A DNA stretch of 6,847 nt. Origin: an uncultured Clostridia bacterium. GTDB lineage: Bacteria; Bacillota; Clostridia; Christensenellales; Aristaeellaceae. The notes under the pieces were generated by a model. That model did not search any database, had not been told where the DNA came from, and saw only the letters and a list, made by a program, of their open reading frames with translations. Position numbers and translations under genes: made by a program. This document shows positions 6,019 through 6,847 of the stretch, one piece after another. How positions within the stretch are numbered: the first letter of the stretch is position 1; every line of letters begins with the position of its first letter. The DNA is taken from the NCBI GenBank assembly GCA_945877525.1, contig CAMDVP010000162.1, positions 1 to 6,847 on the forward strand. The letters are read 5' to 3'.

Positions 6019-6843
6019 TCACCTTGCCTGGATGCCCTGAACCGTCAGAATTTCATCCGTATGCTCACCGCTCTGCGCGTAGACAGGAACCAGCGAAAGG
6101 CCATCCAAGCTGCCCATGCGTGGGCAAAGCAAATGATAGACAAGGGTGGTTTCATTGACGCTTTCTACACGCTCGGTACACTTCGTGCTGATGAGCTGAC
6201 CGTTCTGATACAGATTCCAGGACAGGATCATGTCTGTGCCATGGCTTTCCCAATCGCCCATCTGAGCAACCCAGGCGGCGGGACAGGTCACGGTAATTGT
6301 ACCCTTGAGATCCACCTGTCCCTGCGCCAGCGAGGCAATCGCCTGATAGTCGGCAGCGGCAAGGCTGCCTTTCAGCGTGGAATAGTGCTCATTGCGGGCA
6401 AGCGTGAATGGAATTTCCATGCGCTCGCTGCGCGTATGGCTGGCGCGATAGGTTGTGCCATCCTGCCACTGGATGGTATTGCTGCGGAACAGAATAGCCT
6501 TGAAGGTCAGCTCGTCAGCCGCGAGGTGCTGCGGAATCACACATTCCTTCCAGCCAATCACACTGCCGTCAGCCTGCAGCACATTGTCGCCGCCAATGAT
6601 TTCGAGATAGGTTCCATCCGCCAGGAACAGGCCGTCATGGATGCCGATGACCTCCATTTCGGCCCAGTGCTGTGCTTTGCCATCCAGCCATGCGTTGGCC
6701 TTTTGAAGCTCGGGATCGTCGTTTTCCCATTGCTCCGCGCAGATGAAGTTCTCCAGCTCGGTATCCCAGTCGATACCCTCCTGGTTGGGTATACCTTCAT
6801 GCAACGTGACACGGGTCAGCGTGCCGGATAGACGATAGGACAT
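6019..6843 (-). CDS. Uncharacterised beta-rich protein, probably the C-terminal part of a longer gene
   Basis: At least 274 residues are encoded, ending in TGIQAR-like sequence (TVQGIQAR) just before a terminator. I do not recognise it with certainty. The composition is that of alternating beta strands with many W, T and E residues, such as MEIPFTLARNEHY and DLKGTITVTCPAAWV. There is no signal peptide or membrane segment in the visible part. The ATG at 6843 is only four bases from the window edge, so no ribosome binding site can be seen, and the text there reads like the middle of a domain. The true start is likely outside. A weak resemblance is to the extracellular C-terminal part of DUF4179/DUF5643-type Firmicutes proteins, which have an N-terminal membrane anchor and are often encoded beside a sigma factor. 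That is a suggestion from memory only. Its GC content appears somewhat lower than that of the genes to the left. Confidence 0.7.
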   Translation of the reverse strand: MSYRLSGTLTRVTLHEGIPNQEGIDWDTELENFICAEQWENDDPELQKANAWLDGKAQHWAEMEVIGIHDGLFLADGTYLEIIGGDNVLQADGSVIGWKECVIPQHLAADELTFKAILFRSNTIQWQDGTTYRASHTRSERMEIPFTLARNEHYSTLKGSLAAADYQAIASLAQGQVDLKGTITVTCPAAWVAQMGDWESHGTDMILSWNLYQNGQLISTKCTERVESVNETTLVYHLLCPRMGSLDGLSLVPVYAQSGEHTDEILTVQGIQAR

Positions 6844-6847
6844 AAAT

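Overview
This window looks like a chromosomal segment of a fairly GC-rich anaerobic Firmicute (Clostridia-type, probably gut or plant-fibre associated). The reasons are a split cobalamin-dependent methionine synthase (catalytic protein and reactivation domain as separate genes), strong AGGAGG-type ribosome binding sites, sigma-A-like promoters, a cytoplasmic GH120-type beta-xylosidase and an IS3-type insertion-sequence end. The lineage is inferred from these traits; no rRNA or other marker is present.

Left part, minus strand (1-3661). A promoter with an extended -10 (TGCTATAAT) drives a two-gene methionine unit. The first gene encodes a stand-alone methionine synthase reactivation domain (2952-3605). 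The second encodes the MetH catalytic protein (605-2962), with homocysteine, folate and cobalamin domains but no activation domain. The two genes overlap by 11 bases and both start with GTG. After 178 bases without a clear terminator comes a small three-helix membrane protein gene (34-426). Its reading frame runs into what looks like the terminal inverted repeat of an IS3-family (IS150-group) element at 1-41, so the gene appears to be broken and its last two codons and stop come from the element.

Middle part, plus strand (3674-5914). A divergent promoter with good -35 and -10 boxes and a LacI/CcpA-type operator-like sequence over the -35 box drives a single 663-residue right-handed beta-helix glycosidase (3817-5808). 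I assign it to GH120 with the catalytic Asp and Glu residues in place. It is followed by a strong intrinsic terminator.

Right edge, minus strand (5969-6847). A second intrinsic terminator, facing the first, ends a beta-rich protein gene (6019-6843 or beyond) that I do not recognise with certainty and whose 5' end probably lies outside the window.

The methionine genes work as one unit: MetH moves a methyl group from methyl-tetrahydrofolate to homocysteine through cobalamin, and the small partner rescues cobalamin that has become oxidised. The xylosidase is functionally unrelated and shares only the divergent promoter region. I see no CRISPR array, tRNA, rRNA or recognisable riboswitch. The most notable points are the IS-truncated membrane gene, the catabolite-repression-like site at the xylosidase promoter, and a 14-residue insertion between the two catalytic residues of the glycosidase.
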